A DNA stretch of 64,000 bases from Aliirhizobium smilacinae (GCF_006335145.1 NZ_VDMN01000002.1:248001-312000), one strand, 5' to 3'. Positions 53,712 to 63,635 are shown, counted from the stretch's first letter. The notes: a model not told the origin generated them from the sequence alone. Numbers and translations are program-made.

Positions 53712-54782
53712 ATGACAAGCCCCGCAATCGTGAACAAGAAAGGCAAGAAGAGCCGACGTGTCCGGCTTGAGGATATTGCCGAAAAAGTCGGGGTTTCGCT
53801 GAGCACGGTCTCGCGCGCGTTGACCGGCGAAAAAGGCGTCCGCGCGGATATTCGCCAGCGTATTCTTGAAGCGGCAAAAGATGCCAATTATCCGATGCCT
53901 GCACCCGTTCCTGGCAAGAAGATCGTGATTGCCGCCTCAAGTGCGGCGATGATCGATTATATTCGCAACCAGTTCACCCTGCATGTTCTGGAGGGTGCTC
54001 GCGACCGTGCCCATGCGCTTGGCCTCGATATCATCACCCGGCCGATTGCCGATGCCAGCGACGAACGTTCCGTTCTCGATGAAGCGGACGGTGATCCTGA
54101 CGTGACGGGCCTGCTGTTCCTGACTGTAGACGACGAGCGCATGCTGGCGGCGACCCGATCTTTCGACAAGCCGGTGGTGCTGATCAATGGCGACGATCCG
54201 CATATGCGGCTTTCCAGCGTCACACCCTGCAATCGCTCGGCGGCGCAGCTTGCCACAGATATGCTGCTTGATCTCGGCCACCGCCGCATCCTGTTCCTGA
54301 TGCGTCCCGGCCGCAGAACCATCGAGCGCCGGCAGGAAGGTTTTTGGGATGCCTTGCGCCATCGTGGTATCGCTCCCACACCGGACATGACCGTCGCCGT
54401 CGACGACTGGCTACCGGAACTGGCAAGCCAAGCGATCGCCGAACGCATTGCCAACAACGGTCTCGATTTCACCGCCATTCTGACTGCCGGCGACAGCCTT
54501 GCGGCCGGCGCGATGATGGCCGTGCAGCAAGCGGGTTACAGCGTACCGGAAGACGTATCCGTGATGGGGATGGACGACTTGCCACAGGCATCCTTCCTCA
54601 ACCCGCCGCTCACCACCGTGCACATCCCGATGCGCGAGATCGGCATGACTGCGGTCGATCTGCTACGGGATCTCTGTTCCGGCGCACCGGCACTGCCACG
54701 CAGACTCGAACTTGCCTGCCATGTGGTGAACCGCCAATCGGTTACCGGACCAAATCTCCGAAAGGCGCGGATATTGACTTGA
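53712..54782 (+). CDS. LacI-family regulator of the GH105/kduI operon
   Basis: A 356-residue repressor. Helix-turn-helix VRLEDIAEKVGVSLSTVSRAL at about residues 16-36, the hinge region reduced (DANYPMPAPVPGKK), then the ligand core (VTGLLFLTVDDERML, LGHRRILFLMRPGRRTIERRQ, DVSVMGMDDLPQASFLNPPLTTVHI). The ATG at 53712 has GGAGG upstream; a TTG at 53691 overlaps that site. Divergent from the operon it should control, with two palindromes between them. The missing YxPN hinge helix pattern is a small oddity. Confidence 0.88.
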   Translation: MTSPAIVNKKGKKSRRVRLEDIAEKVGVSLSTVSRALTGEKGVRADIRQRILEAAKDANYPMPAPVPGKKIVIAASSAAMIDYIRNQFTLHVLEGARDRAHALGLDIITRPIADASDERSVLDEADGDPDVTGLLFLTVDDERMLAATRSFDKPVVLINGDDPHMRLSSVTPCNRSAAQLATDMLLDLGHRRILFLMRPGRRTIERRQEGFWDALRHRGIAPTPDMTVAVDDWLPELASQAIAERIANNGLDFTAILTAGDSLAAGAMMAVQQAGYSVPEDVSVMGMDDLPQASFLNPPLTTVHIPMREIGMTAVDLLRDLCSGAPALPRRLELACHVVNRQSVTGPNLRKARILT

Positions 54783-54787
54783 TGGTT

Positions 54788-55840
54788 TCAGTTCAGCCGG
54801 ATTCCACGCTCCTCGGAAAATAAGTGAACTGCCTCGACATTCGGCAGAACATGTATCGTGTCGCCGGGAGCGCCATTTATTCTCTCGCGAAAAACGCCCG
54901 TGGTTTTGGTCTCCCCTAACTTCATCGTCACCTGGGTTTCGGAACCCATCGGCTCAACGAGCACGATCTCAACCGGTACGCCATTTTCGTCGAGGGAAAA
55001 ATGTTCAGGACGAATGCCATATATTGCAGACTGGCCCGCAAGCGGCATTGCTGCAGCGGGTAGCGGCAGGGTGATACCCGGCGCTGCGAAACCTTGGCCG
55101 GTGATCGTCCCTTTGATGAAATTCATTGAGGGCGAGCCGATGAACCCGGCGACGAACTGATTGGCCGGCCGGTCGTAAAGATCGAGTGGCGCGCCGATCT
55201 GTTCGACCTTGCCGCCGGAAAGGACGACGATCCTGTCCGCCATCGTCATTGCTTCCACCTGGTCGTGGGTGACGTAGATGGTCGTCGTCTTCAGTTTCTG
55301 ATGCAGCGCCTTGATCTCGCCGCGCATGACGACGCGCAGCTTGGCATCGAGGTTGGAAAGTGGTTCGTCGAATAGAAAGACCTGCGGATTGCGCACGATG
55401 GCACGGCCCATGGCAACGCGCTGGCGCTGGCCGCCGGAAAGCTGGCGCGGATAACGATCGAGAAGATCGGTCAGGCCCAGAATGCCGGCCGCCCAATTCA
55501 CCCGCTCGGCGATCTCGGTCTTTGCCGCGCCGCGATGCTCCAGCGAAAACCCCATATTGGTGGCAACAGTCATATGGGGATAGAGCGCATAGGACTGGAA
55601 CACCATGGCGATGTCGCGGTCTTTCGGATCGAGGTCGTTGACCATTCTGTCGCCGATCTTCAGCATACCGCCGGTGATCGTTTCCAGACCGGCGATCATT
55701 CTCAGAAGTGTGGACTTGCCACAGCCGGATGGCCCGACCAGCACGACGAATTCACCGTCCCTGATGTCGAGGTCGACACCGTGAATGGTTTTCACGGCGC
55801 CATAACTTTTACGGATGTCGGAAAGGGTGACGTCTGCCAT
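54788..55840 (-). CDS. Sugar ABC transporter ATPase (UgpC type), second sugar operon
   Basis: A 350-residue ATPase: Walker [10 protein letters not shown] (about 37-45), signature [17 protein letters not shown] (about 134), Walker [16 protein letters not shown], switch His in [12 protein letters not shown]-terminal TOBE domain. Last gene of the operon LacI-oxidoreductase-binding protein-permease-permease-ATPase; 16 bases after the permease. It converges with the LacI gene at 53.7 kb with only five bases between stops. Confidence 0.93.
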   Translation of the reverse strand: MADVTLSDIRKSYGAVKTIHGVDLDIRDGEFVVLVGPSGCGKSTLLRMIAGLETITGGMLKIGDRMVNDLDPKDRDIAMVFQSYALYPHMTVATNMGFSLEHRGAAKTEIAERVNWAAGILGLTDLLDRYPRQLSGGQRQRVAMGRAIVRNPQVFLFDEPLSNLDAKLRVVMRGEIKALHQKLKTTTIYVTHDQVEAMTMADRIVVLSGGKVEQIGAPLDLYDRPANQFVAGFIGSPSMNFIKGTITGQGFAAPGITLPLPAAAMPLAGQSAIYGIRPEHFSLDENGVPVEIVLVEPMGSETQVTMKLGETKTTGVFRERINGAPGDTIHVLPNVEAVHLFSEERGIRLN

Positions 55841-55856
55841 GATCTGATCCGGTTGT

Positions 55857-56699
55857 TCAGCCCTTGAGGCCGGTATGGGCGAGGCCTTCGACGAATTGCT
55901 TCTGCGCAATGATGAAGACGATGAGGACGGGCAGCGCCGTCAGTGTGGCCGCGGCGAGCTGGATGTTCCACATCGGCCCGCCATAGGCGTCGGTATATTG
56001 GGTAAGCGCCTGCGGCAGGGTGAACATATCGGCGCTGGAAAGAAACACGATCGGCTCAAGGAACAGGTTCCAGGAATGCAGGAAGGTGAAGATAGCCACC
56101 GATGCCAGTGCAGGCTTTGCCAGCGGCAGGGCGATTTTGGTGAAGATCTTGAAGCGTCCGAGACCATCGACGCGAGCTGCCTCTTCCAGTTCGGCCGGAA
56201 GCGTCACGAAGAACTGCCGCATGACGAAAGTGGCGAACACGCTTGGCGCGCCGAAGATCGGCACGAGGATCAGCGGCCAGTGGGTGTTGACCATGCCGGC
56301 TTTCAGAAACATCTGGAACAGCGGCACGATCGTCACTTCGGACGGGATCAGCAGGCCGAGCAGCACGATCATGAAAACCGCATTCGCATAGGGAAATCTG
56401 ATCCGGGCGAAGGCGTACCCCGCCATGGACGAGATGATCATCGTGCCGACGGTCACCACCGCTGCGATATAGGCGGAATTCCAGTATTGCCGGACGAAGG
56501 GCTGCAGTTCGAAAACCTTCGAATAGGTCGTCCAGTCGTAGTTTTGCGGCACGAGCTGCGGCGGGAAGGCGAAGATATCGCTGATCGGCTTGATAGACGA
56601 CGTCACCATCCACCAGGTCGGGAAGACGAAGGGAATGAGCAAGACGCACATCAGCCCGTAAAGCCCCACTTTCGCACGGGGGGAAATGTCAGCTCTCAT
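55857..56699 (-). CDS. Sugar ABC transporter permease (UgpE/AraQ type)
   Basis: A 280-residue permease with six segments; EAA loop [21 protein letters not shown] (about 182-202). The ATG at 56699 overlaps the end of the preceding permease by 11 bases; a TTG three codons earlier is less likely. Partner of the next permease in a family 1 sugar importer. Confidence 0.92.
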   Translation of the reverse strand: MRADISPRAKVGLYGLMCVLLIPFVFPTWWMVTSSIKPISDIFAFPPQLVPQNYDWTTYSKVFELQPFVRQYWNSAYIAAVVTVGTMIISSMAGYAFARIRFPYANAVFMIVLLGLLIPSEVTIVPLFQMFLKAGMVNTHWPLILVPIFGAPSVFATFVMRQFFVTLPAELEEAARVDGLGRFKIFTKIALPLAKPALASVAIFTFLHSWNLFLEPIVFLSSADMFTLPQALTQYTDAYGGPMWNIQLAAATLTALPVLIVFIIAQKQFVEGLAHTGLKG

Positions 56700-57621
56700 A
56701 AAAGACAATCCTCTTGCGCATCTGCCACTGGGCGAATGTCAGGATGGCGACGATGGCAAACAGCAGGATGGACAGCGTCGAGCCATAACCGAAGAAGTGA
56801 AACTGGAACGCCTGCTGGTAGAGGTAGTAGACCAGCACCGTCGTCGAGAGGCCTGGCCCACCCTGGGTCAGCACGGCGATCTGGGCAAAAACCTGCAGCG
56901 ACCCGACGATGGTGATGATCGAGGTCAGCAAAATGGTCGGGCTGATCAGCGGCAGGGTGATACGGCGGAACTGCTTGAAGGCCGGCGCGCCATCGATCCG
57001 CGCCGCTTCGTAGAGTTCCTTCGGCACGCCCTGTAGGGCGGCCAGGAACAGGATCATGTTCAAACCGACATTTTTGAACACCTGCACGACGATGACCGAG
57101 ATCATCGCGGTCGTCTCTTCCCTGAGCCAGTTCGGACCTTCGATGCCGAACGTCAGAAGCATGCCGTTGATACCGCCGTTTTTCTGCAGAAGAAAACCCC
57201 AGACGATCGTCCAGGCGACCAGCGAGACGACGACCGGCGAAAAGAACAGGGTTCTGAAGATCGCGATGCCGGCGAGTCTCTGGTTGAGCAGCACGGCCAG
57301 AAGAAGCGCCAGCGACAGGTTGAAGATCACCAGCCCGGCGGAAAAGATCGCAGTCGCGCCCAGCACTTCGAGAAGGCTCTCGTCCTCCATCAGCATCCGG
57401 TAATTCTGCGCACCGGTATAGGTGAAGGTGTTGGCGAGCACGTTCCACTCATGCAGCGAATACCAGAAGACCAGCCCGAGCGGGATCAGCACGAACACGA
57501 CGATCCCGATCAGTTGCGGCGCGATGAAGAGGAAGCCGGCGAGGCTGTCGCGCCGCGCGATCGTCCAGAACGGCGATGAGGAGCGACCTTCCGGATGGGC
57601 GTTTTCCTGCGCGACAGCCAT
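56689..57621 (-). CDS. Sugar ABC transporter permease (UgpA/AraP type)
   Basis: A 310-residue permease, six segments, EAA loop YEAARIDGAPAFKQFRRITLP (about 214-234). AAGGAGG lies nine bases before the ATG at 57621. Twelve bases after the binding-protein gene. Forms the channel with the permease downstream. Confidence 0.92.
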   Translation of the reverse strand: MAVAQENAHPEGRSSSPFWTIARRDSLAGFLFIAPQLIGIVVFVLIPLGLVFWYSLHEWNVLANTFTYTGAQNYRMLMEDESLLEVLGATAIFSAGLVIFNLSLALLLAVLLNQRLAGIAIFRTLFFSPVVVSLVAWTIVWGFLLQKNGGINGMLLTFGIEGPNWLREETTAMISVIVVQVFKNVGLNMILFLAALQGVPKELYEAARIDGAPAFKQFRRITLPLISPTILLTSIITIVGSLQVFAQIAVLTQGGPGLSTTVLVYYLYQQAFQFHFFGYGSTLSILLFAIVAILTFAQWQMRKRIVFYES

Positions 57622-57633
57622 GAACAACCTCCT

Positions 57634-58905
57634 TCAGCGCTTCAGCAAGGGGCCGATCTGGCCGCAGATCTTCTGGAGAGTCGCCGGCACGTCCGCTTCC
57701 GGCCGCCAGACGGCGTCGAGATTGGAGCGTACCATCTGCTGGATCTGTGCAAAGCCGGTATGGCCAGGCATGACCTTGCCGGTGGCGATGCCTGAAATCA
57801 CGACCTTTTCGATCTGTTCCTGGGTGAGCAGGGGATTGGTCTTTTTCAGAATATCGGCATTCAGCAGCGACTTGCGCGCAGATGGAAAGAACTGGCTGAG
57901 CTTGGCCGAATTTTCCGGATTGGTCATGTAAGCGACGAAATCGGCGGCCGTTTCGGCATTCTTGCCAGACTGCATGACGCCGATACCCGCCTGGCCGATC
58001 AGCGCGTATTCTCCCGCTGATCCCTTCGGCAGCGGCACGAGATCCCAGCTGAACGGCTTTTCCTTCGGCAACAGCGAGGCGCGGCTAATCTGGGTGATCG
58101 TCATCGCCGCATTGCCGGCGAAGAAATCCACTGTCTCGCCAGGGCCGGGAATCGCCTTCTTGGTGAACACGGCATCATGAATGAAGGCCAGCGCATCCGC
58201 CATCGGCTTGTCGGCCATGGTGCAAGTCTTGCCGTCCGCGCTCCAGGGCGAGGCGCCCCAGCCGTTCCACACCGAGGTTAGATATTGCCATGCCTGATAG
58301 TTGAAGTCGCGCACCACCAGTCCGCCCTTGCCGGATTTGGCAACGGCAGCGGCGGTTGCGATCGCGTTGTCCCACGTCCAGTCTCCGGCAGCGATCATTT
58401 CGGCCGGTGTTTTCGCGCCCGCGGCCTTTATCAGGTCGTTGTTGACGAAGACTGCGAATGGCGACGTCGAGAACGGATAGGCGTAGAGCTTGCCGTCTTC
58501 CGTCCAGCGTTCGGTGGCGCCGGCGCTGACCTCGTCGAGATTGTAGCCTTCTGCCGCCTTCAATGTGTCGGTCAGCGGATAAAGCGCACCGGACTTGACG
58601 AAATCATAGGCCGAGGTCTCGAAGATCCACGCCATGTCGGGCGCGTTTCCACCAGCGATCTGGGTCGTCAGCGCCGTCGTATAGGTCTCGAAAGGCAACG
58701 ACTCATAGGTGACGGAAACGTTCGGATGATCCTTCTTGAAGCCTGACGCGATCTCGTTGAACAGCTTCAGATGCGCCTCGTTAGCGCTCCAGATGGTCAT
58801 CCGCAGATTGACCGCGTCCTGTGCCAAGGCAGTTCCACCGAGCGCGAACGTTCCAAGGATTGCCAGCGCGCAGGCAGTTGTTTTCAAAGTCCTTTGATAA
58901 AGCAT
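57634..58905 (-). CDS. Sugar ABC transporter substrate-binding protein (family 1), second sugar operon
   Basis: A 423-residue periplasmic binding protein with signal peptide (LYQRTLKTT, hydrophobic core, cleavage after ALAQ about residue 28). Features: NLRMTIWSANEAHLKLFNEIASGFKKDHP start of lobe 1, GNAPDMAWIFETSAYDFVKSG, and the conserved late GQAGIGVMQSGKNAETAADFVAYM. GGAGGAGG precedes the ATG at 58905. It follows the FAD-dependent oxidoreductase gene by 36 bases. The ligand is unknown. Confidence 0.92.
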   Translation of the reverse strand: MLYQRTLKTTACALAILGTFALGGTALAQDAVNLRMTIWSANEAHLKLFNEIASGFKKDHPNVSVTYESLPFETYTTALTTQIAGGNAPDMAWIFETSAYDFVKSGALYPLTDTLKAAEGYNLDEVSAGATERWTEDGKLYAYPFSTSPFAVFVNNDLIKAAGAKTPAEMIAAGDWTWDNAIATAAAVAKSGKGGLVVRDFNYQAWQYLTSVWNGWGASPWSADGKTCTMADKPMADALAFIHDAVFTKKAIPGPGETVDFFAGNAAMTITQISRASLLPKEKPFSWDLVPLPKGSAGEYALIGQAGIGVMQSGKNAETAADFVAYMTNPENSAKLSQFFPSARKSLLNADILKKTNPLLTQEQIEKVVISGIATGKVMPGHTGFAQIQQMVRSNLDAVWRPEADVPATLQKICGQIGPLLKR

Positions 58906-58941
58906 TCCCAGTCCTCCTCCAAAGATGGGTTCGATCAACAA

Positions 58942-60552
58942 TCAGTAGGCGGCGATCTCCGGCCAGCGGATTTCGATACCTTCGCGGGTCAAGGCCGCCT
59001 GGAATTCTGCTAGATGGCTGTCAGCCTCCTGCACCTGATGCGGCGTCAGCCCCTTCTCCAGGCACCAGGCCGCCAGCATGCCGGCCACCTCGCCGATATT
59101 CCATTCGACCGGGTGCAGGCGGTAACAACCGTTGGTGATATGCGTCGTGCCGATATTCTTGCCTGCAGGAATAAGGTTCTTCATCCGCTGCGGCAGCAAC
59201 GCACCGAGCGGAATCTCGAACGGGCAGGACGGCACGTCGACATAGTTGTCGCCGCCGGTCGAAGGATGCAGGTCGATGCGGTACATGCCGATGCCGATGC
59301 TGTCGCGATACCGCATCGCGCCCTTTTCACCGCGCACGGTAAAGGACAGGTCCTGTTCGACGATCCGCGTCACCGGCTTGATCCGCCGGCCCTCGCGGAT
59401 ATAGGGCGCCATGGCAAGGCCATGTTCGGTGCCAGTGATATCACCACGCAGACGCAGGCCGCTGTAACCCTGGCCGCCGTCGAGACGCGGCGCTTCCGTC
59501 TGCAGCCAGTAGAAGACCGAATAGGAAAGGTCGGCCGCCGATTTCAGGTGCCGCGCCTTTTCCTCTTCCGAGACGTCGACGATGGTGCCGTCCATATAGT
59601 CGATCATCGGCCAGTTCACGAGGCAGATGTCGGACTGATAGAAACCCGGCGCAAAGTTCTTGCGTGCGGCGATACGACGGAAGATCCAGAGGTTTTCGTC
59701 GCCGCCGCCCTTGCGCTGGTCGGCATCGACGAGAAGCGGATCATCATCCGGGTTCGGCGTGAACGACCGGGTCGTGTGTTCCAGCGTGCGCGGATGCGGC
59801 GCCGTCAGGCCGAGCAGCGGACCACCCCAGAAATGCGGCTGGTACTTGCGCCAATAGTCGTAGTTTTCCGGCTTGTCGATCGTCTGGTCGCCGTCGACAT
59901 GATCGATCGCAAAGCAGATCGACACCGCCTGCACATTGTCGGGCTGGACCTGTGCCGGCGCGCTCGGTTCGCCCGTGTCGGACTGCGCCTCAAAGCCTTT
60001 CGCGTATTCCGTACCCGTCATCGGCAGAAGATCGCCGAGTTCGGTCGCGTCAAGAACGTAGTCGGCGGAAATGACGATCTCGGCATCCGTATCGCGGTGG
60101 CGGACCGTGATCGAGCGAACCGTGTCGCCTTCGACATCCGCCGCAACCGGCCGGTAGGGTTTCAGCACCGTCAGACGGCCGGCACCGATATAAGGCATCA
60201 GCATGCTTTCCATCACCGCCAGGCTGACGCGTGGTTCGGCGCAGATGCGGCTCACCCAGCCGCCGCCGGGATTGAGGTCACCCCAGGCGCGGGCGCCTTC
60301 GGTCAACGGATAGTGGTCGCGGTAATATTGCCGGACACCGCTGCGCAGTTTGCGATAGGACCGCGTAATACCGAACTGCTCGACCCAGGTATGCTCGTCG
60401 GAGGGAACCGCCTGACTGGTCAGCTGTCCGCCGATCCAGTCGAATTCCTCCGTCATGATGACGCGCTTGCCGGCGCGTGCCGCGCCCAATGCTGCTGCCA
60501 CGCCACCGAGCCCGCCGCCCACGACAAGAATATCTGCTTGCAACTCTTTCAC
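58942..60552 (-). CDS. FAD-dependent oxidoreductase of a sugar-uptake operon
   Basis: A 536-residue protein of the FAD-dependent oxidoreductase group found in polysaccharide loci (PF12831 type). The dinucleotide loop is DILVVGGGLGGVAAALGAARAG (about 7-28) with the ribose-binding Glu at the end of the next strand; a second flavin-contact region, PLGALLPQRMKNLIPAGKNIG (about 453-473), and the C-terminal HPVEWNIGEVAGMLAAWCL helix are typical. GTG start. It lies between the LacI gene and the binding-protein gene. It could oxidise a sugar hydroxyl or act in a redox-based glycoside cleavage; substrate unknown. Confidence 0.85.
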   Translation of the reverse strand: MKELQADILVVGGGLGGVAAALGAARAGKRVIMTEEFDWIGGQLTSQAVPSDEHTWVEQFGITRSYRKLRSGVRQYYRDHYPLTEGARAWGDLNPGGGWVSRICAEPRVSLAVMESMLMPYIGAGRLTVLKPYRPVAADVEGDTVRSITVRHRDTDAEIVISADYVLDATELGDLLPMTGTEYAKGFEAQSDTGEPSAPAQVQPDNVQAVSICFAIDHVDGDQTIDKPENYDYWRKYQPHFWGGPLLGLTAPHPRTLEHTTRSFTPNPDDDPLLVDADQRKGGGDENLWIFRRIAARKNFAPGFYQSDICLVNWPMIDYMDGTIVDVSEEEKARHLKSAADLSYSVFYWLQTEAPRLDGGQGYSGLRLRGDITGTEHGLAMAPYIREGRRIKPVTRIVEQDLSFTVRGEKGAMRYRDSIGIGMYRIDLHPSTGGDNYVDVPSCPFEIPLGALLPQRMKNLIPAGKNIGTTHITNGCYRLHPVEWNIGEVAGMLAAWCLEKGLTPHQVQEADSHLAEFQAALTREGIEIRWPEIAAY

Positions 60553-60556
60553 GTCA

Positions 60557-61615
60557 TCACATCCGTTTTTTGATTGATGTCTGCGCCCGGCCTGCCACGG
60601 CAGGTCCGAGCGTCTCGCCTTCTACGGGCTGGCAGGTGAGCAGGATCTGGCTGCCGGCACCGCCGGTCTCGATACGGTTGACCAGCATCGCTGTTGCCTG
60701 CCGCCCCATCTCTTCACGTGGGATTTCGTAGGACGTGAACCGCACCGGGCTTCGTGCCGCGCGGATATGGCTTCCGAGCACGACCATCGAAAAATCCTGC
60801 GGCACGACAAGGCCGCGCTCCCGGGCACGTGCCTCCACCCGAACGGCATCCGCCAGTTCGATGAAGAAAGCAGCGGTGACGCCACGTGCCTCTATCGCGT
60901 CAATGATTTCGTCCGCCGGCCGATTGACGGCGTCGACATGCAGAGTGAGTTCGGCCATCGTTCCGAGCTCCGAGGCAAAACCATGCCAGCGATCGGCAAC
61001 GGATTCCGCCGGGCCATCAGGCCCGATATAGGCAAGTCTCGAATGCCCGAGCGCGATTGCTTGCTCGACCAGCCGTCGCGTGCCCGCCGCGTAGTCGCCG
61101 CCGACGTAAGGAACGGGTCCGCCTGCGTCCTCACGTCGGCCGATCGCCACGAACGGGTAATCCTCCGCCACCAGTCGGACCAGCTCCTTGCGGTCGAATT
61201 CTCGCCCGAGCACGAGGCAGCCATCGGCGATCCTCAGCCGGTTGCCTTCGGAAAAGATCTTGCGATTATCGCCAACCCCGGCGCTGGTCAGAAGCAGGAG
61301 GTCGTAATTCTGTTGCTGCGCCTCTTCCTCGATCCCGAGCAGGAAGGGCGTGAAGAAATCTGCCTGTTCGCTTGGGAATGCCGGTTCGTAGGTGAAGACG
61401 CCGAGGATACGGTTGAGACCCTTGGCCATGCGTCGGGCGATCGGATCGGCCACATAACCGGTCGTACGGATGACGGCCTGAACCCGCTCGCGGGTTTCCG
61501 CAGGAATACGCGCGATTGCGGTCGGCGCGCCGTTCAGAACGAGCGATACCGTTGCCTGGCTAACACCGGCCAGCTTCGCAATATCGTTCTGGGTTAATCG
61601 CCTGTGACCTCTCAC
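60557..61615 (-). CDS. LacI-family regulator heading the second sugar operon
   Basis: A 352-residue repressor. Helix-turn-helix LTQNDIAKLAGVSQATVSLVL at about residues 7-27, hinge YVADPIARRMAKGLNRILG (about 53-72), ligand core after that. The GTG at 61615 has GGGAGGAC upstream; a TTG five codons earlier overlaps the site. It is the first gene of the operon and has two tandem LacI operators about 30-65 bases upstream, so it should repress itself and the operon. Confidence 0.9.
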   Translation of the reverse strand: MRGHRRLTQNDIAKLAGVSQATVSLVLNGAPTAIARIPAETRERVQAVIRTTGYVADPIARRMAKGLNRILGVFTYEPAFPSEQADFFTPFLLGIEEEAQQQNYDLLLLTSAGVGDNRKIFSEGNRLRIADGCLVLGREFDRKELVRLVAEDYPFVAIGRREDAGGPVPYVGGDYAAGTRRLVEQAIALGHSRLAYIGPDGPAESVADRWHGFASELGTMAELTLHVDAVNRPADEIIDAIEARGVTAAFFIELADAVRVEARARERGLVVPQDFSMVVLGSHIRAARSPVRFTSYEIPREEMGRQATAMLVNRIETGGAGSQILLTCQPVEGETLGPAVAGRAQTSIKKRM

Positions 61616-61643
61616 GTAATGTCCTCCCAAACATCCGTAATTC

Positions 61644-61661
61644 TGCTAATACGTATTAGCT
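61644..61661. promoter_or_regulatory. LacI operator 1 of the second sugar operon
   Basis: TGCTAATACGTATTAGCT, a palindrome perfect over its central 16 bases with the CpG centre of LacI operators. It adjoins operator 2 directly; both share the pattern TGCTAATNCGNATTAGCW. Confidence 0.8.
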
Positions 61662-61678
61662 GCTAATGCGCATTAGCA
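61661..61678. promoter_or_regulatory. LacI operator 2 of the second sugar operon
   Basis: TGCTAATGCGCATTAGCA is a perfect 18-bp palindrome. Its centre is 17 bases from that of operator 1, about one and a half helical turns. The remaining gap to 61935 shows no gene or other signal. Confidence 0.8.
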
Positions 61679-61935
61679 CTGGTTAGCCGCTGCAAGTCAA
61701 TAGGAAATTGGAGCCGCAGCGAGAAAGTCGCCCGGTGATGAAAACCCGGCGAGATGTTGGACAACTTGTCATCGGCATAGAAGTCGATGCGCGATACGGC
61801 CTGGACTGCATCAGACAGGAGGTCGCGATGCCGAGGCCCCACGCCCTGAGTTGCATTTTCACCTCCGGCTCAGAATCCTGAATAGCTCCTCATGGTCTGC
61901 ACATAATCTGCAAACGTCGCGGGCATCCTGCCGGT

Positions 61936-62112
61936 ATGAAAAAACACCTCATCCCCAACCGCTCCGCCCTTCCCCGCCTCCCCTATCGTCTACTCACCGA
62001 GAACTGGTGGCTGGACGAAGATTTTCGCCCCGATGATGACGCACCTCCGCCCACGTGCCGTCGCGAGATCAAAGACCTGTCACGCCTGCGCGAGGTTTCA
62101 AGATGCAACTGA
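61936..62112 (+). CDS. Possible small protein, 58 aa, overlapping the next gene
   Basis: A short frame starting MKKHLIPNRSALPRLPYRL, with an acidic and proline-rich middle (DEDFRPDDDAPPP) and a basic end. The ribosome binding site is poor (CCTGCCGGT). Its end overlaps the start of the DUF4173-type gene by ten bases in another frame, an arrangement that suggests translational coupling. Not recognised; real existence is uncertain. Confidence 0.35.
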   Translation: MKKHLIPNRSALPRLPYRLLTENWWLDEDFRPDDDAPPPTCRREIKDLSRLREVSRCN

Positions 62113-63593
62113 TGAATGCTGAGTGGCTCGTGATGGGTCGTTCCTTCCACGTCAAACGGCGCGCAACCGTTTTTATTGCGATGATCGCTCTCACGGATTT
62201 TCTGATCTTCAAGCAGGCTCCCGGCTTTAATCTTTTCCTCCTTTCAATCTCGCTCGCCGCTGCCGTTCTGCTTACAGCACGCAAACGACCAAGCCCGACC
62301 GTCGCTGCTCTCTATCTCGGCCTGTCTGCCCTTGCAGTAGCGCCACTGCTGGAAGCGCCGTCGGTGAGCGGCTTCATTCTCTCCATGATGGCCATCATCC
62401 TTATCGCCCTTAGAAGCGCTCGACTTCTGCCGAAAACACCGAGTGCAATTCCGTTGACGCTCCTACGTTTCATGCCGGTGATATTGATAAGGCTGCCGGA
62501 AACCTGCCGCTTTTATCTACGCTCACATTCAGGCCGAACGATCTTCGGAACAGTGCTGAAATCGCTGACTGGCTGGATGCTTCCGCTGGCGATGGGAGTG
62601 GTCTTCTTGCTGCTGTTCAGCGCGGCCAATCCGTTGATCGAAATGGGCCTGCACAACATCGATCTCCGGTTCATGCTGAACTTTCTCGATATCGGCAGGT
62701 TCGCATTCTGGCTGGTAGCCGCAACATTCATCTGGGCGGTGATGCGTCCGCGCCTGCTGCGCAAATGCAGGCGCTCCTCGATAAATGTTAAGACAGATAA
62801 CCCGGCAAGCCGTTTCCTCGATCATACGGCGCTGGTTCGCTGCCTGTTGATATTTAACCTGCTTTTCGCGCTGCAGACCCTGCTCGACCTGATGTATCTC
62901 TGGTGTGGCGCGGAACTTCCTTCAGGAATGAGCCACGCTGAATATGTTCATCGTGGCGCCTATCCTTTGGTGGCAACGGCATTGCTTGCCGCAGCGTTCG
63001 TACTGATTGCGATGCGCCGGGGCGGACCGGGAGATACAAGCCGGCTGATCCGAACCCTCGTCATCGCATGGATCCTGCAGAACGTCATGCTCTGCCTCTC
63101 CTCCATCCTCCGCCTCGATCTTTATGTCGAAACCTACTCGCTGACGGGACTGCGATTTGCCGCCGGCATCTGGATGGGTCTGGTCGCCACTGGCCTGGTC
63201 TTCATCCTGCTGCAGATTGCATCGCGCCGATCCAACGAATGGCTGATCTCGATGAACCTCGTTACCCTGGCAACGGTTCTCTATCTTGGAGCATTCTTCG
63301 ATTCTTCAGGCTTCATCGCGCGTTTCAATGTCGAAAACAGTATGGAAGTCGGCCAACAGGGGCCGCCACTCGATATCCAATACCTCGCCTCGCTTGGCCC
63401 CTCAGCCATTCCAGCCATCGATCTTTATCTGTCGGCCACTTCCGATGACAACGACAAACGGCGCTTTGCGAGTTTCGCACGGCAACGCCTGGCCGCCAGG
63501 TTCGAGGCGCGCTCGCAGGATTGGCGCAGCTGGAGCTATCGGGCGCATAGAATGGAGAACTATCTGCGGTCCGCCGCTTTGATTGAAAGATGA
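62103..63593 (+). CDS. DUF4173/DUF4153-type multi-pass membrane protein
   Basis: A 496-residue inner-membrane protein with about eleven hydrophobic segments and a soluble C-terminus of about 90 residues. The segment LWCGAELPSGMSHAEYVHRGAYPLVATALL (about residues 275-304) is the hallmark of the DUF4173 family (SEYVHRGAYPL). Its role is unknown; in rhizobia it commonly stands before a two-component system, as here, where a response regulator gene follows after 42 bases. I take the ATG at 62103 because the protein then begins at its conserved part. Confidence 0.8.
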   Translation: MQLMNAEWLVMGRSFHVKRRATVFIAMIALTDFLIFKQAPGFNLFLLSISLAAAVLLTARKRPSPTVAALYLGLSALAVAPLLEAPSVSGFILSMMAIILIALRSARLLPKTPSAIPLTLLRFMPVILIRLPETCRFYLRSHSGRTIFGTVLKSLTGWMLPLAMGVVFLLLFSAANPLIEMGLHNIDLRFMLNFLDIGRFAFWLVAATFIWAVMRPRLLRKCRRSSINVKTDNPASRFLDHTALVRCLLIFNLLFALQTLLDLMYLWCGAELPSGMSHAEYVHRGAYPLVATALLAAAFVLIAMRRGGPGDTSRLIRTLVIAWILQNVMLCLSSILRLDLYVETYSLTGLRFAAGIWMGLVATGLVFILLQIASRRSNEWLISMNLVTLATVLYLGAFFDSSGFIARFNVENSMEVGQQGPPLDIQYLASLGPSAIPAIDLYLSATSDDNDKRRFASFARQRLAARFEARSQDWRSWSYRAHRMENYLRSAALIER

Positions 63594-63635
63594 ACGGCGA
63601 TATCACCGATACCGTTGAATTTTTCTGGAGACGTC

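Noticed and set aside
59014..60573. A 519-codon open frame on the plus strand
   Set aside because: It is antisense to the FAD-dependent oxidoreductase gene, Arg/His-rich and without domain sense; a GC-rich mirror frame.
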